Origin: Phalacrocorax aristotelis
Taxonomy: Eukaryota; Chordata; Aves; Suliformes; Phalacrocoracidae
DNA length: 64,000 bases
Direction of reading: 5' to 3'
Assembly: GCF_949628215.1 (NCBI RefSeq)
Contig: NC_134311.1
Span: 20,274,582-20,338,581, forward strand
Shown: positions 60,601 to 64,000 of the stretch, in pieces
How positions within the stretch are numbered: position 1 is the first letter of the stretch
Layout: each line of letters opens with the position of its first letter
Notes under the pieces: generated by a model
What the model was told of the DNA's origin: nothing
Seen by the model: the letters and a program-made list of their open reading frames with translations, nothing else
Databases searched by the model: none
Position numbers and translations under genes: made by a program

Positions 60601-63600
60601 TTCAGAGTTACTTCCCTCTGAGTCAGAGAGAGTTGCAGTACCTCATCCTGCAAGAACATGCTCTGCACAGACTGAACCCTTCCAAAGATCAGGACCTGTA
60701 GCTCATGCAGATTGTGCAGCTTATGCAGCTCAGCACATAAAGCTGTACAAGTGTGTAGCACAAAGCTCTGCGTCAGCTGCAGGGAGTGGTGTGCAGTGTG
60801 AATAGGAACTGTGTGATGAGGGTCCCTGTGTGTCTTCACCATGGCCCTGGGAAACTAGAAGCAGGTAGAGAGGAGAGCGAGTGGATTTTTCCTCCTGGCA
60901 GAAGTAAGACTTCCTAGTATGGGTGGTCTTGTAGAGAATGATAGTTCAACATCATTATGCAAGGCCCTTGACCTGTTCAGCAATTGGAATTGTACTTCAC
61001 ATGGCTGTCATGAAAACATAAACTCTTTGTTTCCATAGAGTTTGCTAACCCCTTTTTGGAGACATATACATACACAGAAATTCATTGTGGAGTGAATATA
61101 GTTAATATTTCTTGATGCATTCTGTGAATTAACTTCCAAATCAAGGCACTCATTATGCATAGTGCTGAAAATATTTGCTGCTTCATTACTACAATTCAGT
61201 ATGGTTCACCAAACTCTTTGCACAAAATTGAACTAATGGAGCACATATGACTTTCTGCTGAATTTTGGTAATTTGCGTGCTTTGCTGTACAGATAACTTA
61301 ACACACTGAAATGAAGCCTTTGTTTAAAGAAAGATAGTCACCATGTGTTTATCTCATTATGGTCTTAATAGAAAAGGTCACTAGTAGAAAGTCGGTTTAG
61401 CTCCAAAAGATGGTACATACATGTTGTTGGAATATTCTCTGGATTTTAAATATTTGTAAGCACACTCTTGTTTTTTTAATAGAGATGTGTAATGTCACAA
61501 AATATAAATTGGCCATTACATTGTGCAAAGGAGAATATATTTCTCTGTCTTGGACCTGTCATGTTTTGTATAGTCCTGCAATACTGAGGTATTTGCCAGG
61601 TAAAACCTCAGTACAGACACTCACCCGTGCTGCATTCCATCTGGCCTACCTATAAATTTATATCAATGTGGGATTATTCATCTGAGAAATAGGCCAGGCC
61701 CCTACAATTTGTCTGGTGATTTTGGTCATGTTAATGTGCAATTCCCATTAATCACCTACAAGATTTATTCCAACTTCCGAAACCTCTAAGCAGAACAGAT
61801 GACTGGGGAGAAAAAAGAGCACGACAGAAATATTTCCTTATCTTTTTCAAAATATATAGTTATGTAGGGGTTTTCTCCAAAATAATGTCTATTTTTGAGC
61901 CCTTACGAATATAATTTAATCCACTATTTTTTCTAGCTTTGGAATTTTATGGAGAATTATGCTTTAAAACTGCAATGTTTAGTATGTTTGAAAACCATAA
62001 TGTTTTAAAAGACTTAAAACCTCAAATCCATATTTTTTTTAGAAAAGACAGCTTATATAAATTATTGATGGCTTTGTGATTCCTCTGTAGCTCAATAATT
62101 TGGATGCACGGTGTGTAAGAAAAAAATGCTGTAAGCAGATAAAAATATTGCAGACTCTATATAATATTGTCATATTTTAGTCTTTATTTTTATACATTTG
62201 TGGTGTGTAGTACATAGAAATGAGATTACATGGTACAGACACTCTGAGGAATTTCATAACACCTCATTCAGTAGTTTTATTAATATTTAGTAGTATTCCT
62301 GCTACTTTTTTTTTTGGCAGAAATTACTGAAATATAACTATATATGTGACAGAAGAACAACTGAGTTTGCCTTTAAAAGACTAGGATTAGCTATTTGGAA
62401 CTCAGCTGTGCTTCATGTTTTCTTCCTATTGTTTTCTTGTGTTGAGATCAATCAACACTGTTCTGAACTGGGATATTATCTACCTCTTACTTGTGACTTT
62501 GACTCACGTTAGTACATCAGCCCTTCTAAACACCACCTGAGAAAGCCTGTGTAAAGACTTATGGGGAAAGAGTTTATGTGGTACAAATGTGATGTGAAAA
62601 ACCTTTTTTTATTTACAAAATTTGATTCTTAACATCTCTGGGAGAAGGACAAAAGGTAACAACAGAATCTCAGTAAAAGTGCCTAAAAATGTGTTCTTTC
62701 ACAAGTAAGTGAAAGGCATTGGTCAAATGAATGCCTCAGGCAAATGCTCTGGAACACTTGAAATCAGCATTTCTCTGCAACAGATTGAAGTAGTGCTTGG
62801 TGACAGTCTTTTTTTTGAGTAAATATTCATTAGCACAAGGTGACAGGAAACAGATGCCTTGTGCAGATACAGAAAGCTAAGTAACAATGCCATGCACAGA
62901 CTTCAGTCATGGAGGAAAATGTTACTGACAAATAGAGGGCAGAAAAACTTCTGCACACGGTCTGTGTTTTCAGTGACTCAGTGGGATAAGTCTCAGTACA
63001 ATCGGTGAGAGATGGGGAGTGATGCTCCATGGCAGTGAACAGAGTACCCTTCCTGGGTAGAGCTGCCAGTGTTTTCTACTTTGCAGATTCTCTGAAAAGC
63101 ACCCTGGTAGATATGCCTTTTATTCTCAACCTTAACCTGTTGAGAATGGGCTTAGTTTTCATAGGAACAATGCATGAGTTCTCAGGCTGAAAACCACTGA
63201 CCATGGCCAGTCTTTTCAAACGTGGCCGGTAAACTCAGAGGAACAGCTCCATTCCTGGGGGTTAACATAGTTGATGCCTAAATGTGCACATTGTTTAACA
63301 TCTCTAAAACTCAATCCTGGTGTATATCAAACTGAGCTTCTAAACATGGAGACAACCAGAATGAATATCTGAAGCTGAAATGTTGGCTGCAAGTACATTT
63401 TTATGGACAGATACAAAAAGTGAATATGTTTGCTCTGCTGCACTTAAAGCTGCCTGGAAGTGGGCCAGCTTTGGCCTGCAGATCATATAGCTTCATCATC
63501 ATGGCTCTAAGCCTGAGTTAATAAGCTGTGCTGAGCAAGCTCGTGTGTCTCTGCACCTGTGTCCAGAGCTACTTCAGGAGACAGAAAAAAAGATGTGTCC

Positions 63601-64000
63601 TTTGGGGAAAGCTGAACACTTCCTTTATGATAATTGCAAATGCTTTCTTTTAAATCTACCCTATTAATTCTAGGAGGTTTTCAAGTTGATGAACTCAGAT
63701 AGAGAATTGAGCTTGTGTAAGAAGAATTTATCTTGAAAAAGTCCAGCTCGTTTATTTTTATTGCAAAGCTCCTTGCCTCATGCTGTATTGATGTAATCTC
63801 TTTTAATCCTGTCATCCTCGAAAGTTTGGGTATTTTTGGATACAAAGGTACTAAAGGCCTCAAAATCATATATTTATTTTAAATATTTTCTGTTTGGTGA
63901 CACCACAGTCAGTGGAAGGACAAAAAAGCTACTTTTACCATAAACTTTTTGCTTTAACACTCAGCTCACATAATGAGAATGGAATAGCCTTGTACTTTCT
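48608..64000. other. 15.4 kb without a supportable gene
   Basis: There is no exon chain, RNA gene or intact repeat. The longest frame is 155 codons (55016-55483, plus) with no recognised motif. AT-rich patches near 54650-54990 and 61080-61330 look like candidate conserved noncoding DNA. It is probably intergenic or part of a long intron. Confidence 0.45.

Noticed and set aside
1..64000. CRISPR arrays, tRNA or rRNA genes, prokaryotic operons
   Set aside because: No regularly spaced repeats, cloverleaf-forming boxes or rRNA signatures seen; the window is vertebrate nuclear DNA.

Overview
The window looks like bird nuclear DNA. It is AT-rich, intron-dominated vertebrate sequence carrying four CR1 LINE copies with the characteristic ATTCTGTG-type 3' ends and CR1 reverse-transcriptase remnants, plus one avian endogenous-retrovirus solo LTR. 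There are no operons and no long bacterial-type reading frames. Species cannot be fixed from the sequence alone.

Positions 1-33957 (+ strand): one spliced protein-coding gene occupies about 4164-33957. I assembled eleven coding exons by hand (4164-4245, 8503-8586, 11071-11184, 13069-13116, 17119-17196, 23763-23882, 29580-29627, 30273-30341, 31215-31325, 32199-32280, 33829-33957). All have AG/GT boundaries and one continuous frame. From the ATG at 4175 they encode 317 residues. The product is low-complexity and strongly basic (arginine/serine-rich blocks alternating with Ser/Glu/Asp blocks), has a helical, tryptophan-containing middle, and ends in RFKVET. I do not recognise the family with enough certainty to name it. 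Exons 2-9 are all multiples of three with identical phase. Two nearly identical CR1 arms in opposite orientation sit in introns 1 and 5 and bracket exons 2-5.

Positions 34000-45600 (mostly - strand): a GC-rich CpG island at about 44580-45560 is the only clear promoter. It holds several good splice donors in the minus sense. Exon-like segments on the minus strand follow at 41496-41681, 40415-40527, 40243-40263 (a 21-nt microexon) and 35612-35730 (possible terminal coding exon). They suggest a convergent spliced unit, either a small protein gene or a long noncoding RNA. A solo LTR lies in the same orientation at about 38262-38790. The two transcription units converge tail to tail, and their 3' regions may overlap.

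Positions 45600-64000: two more CR1 copies (about 46135-47072 and 47757-48607, both minus) are followed by 15 kb in which I see no convincing exon. This part is probably intergenic or a long intron and has a few AT-rich patches that look like conserved noncoding DNA.

Most open frames of 60-150 codons in the window are chance frames, LINE/LTR fragments or GC-island artefacts and are not annotated as genes.
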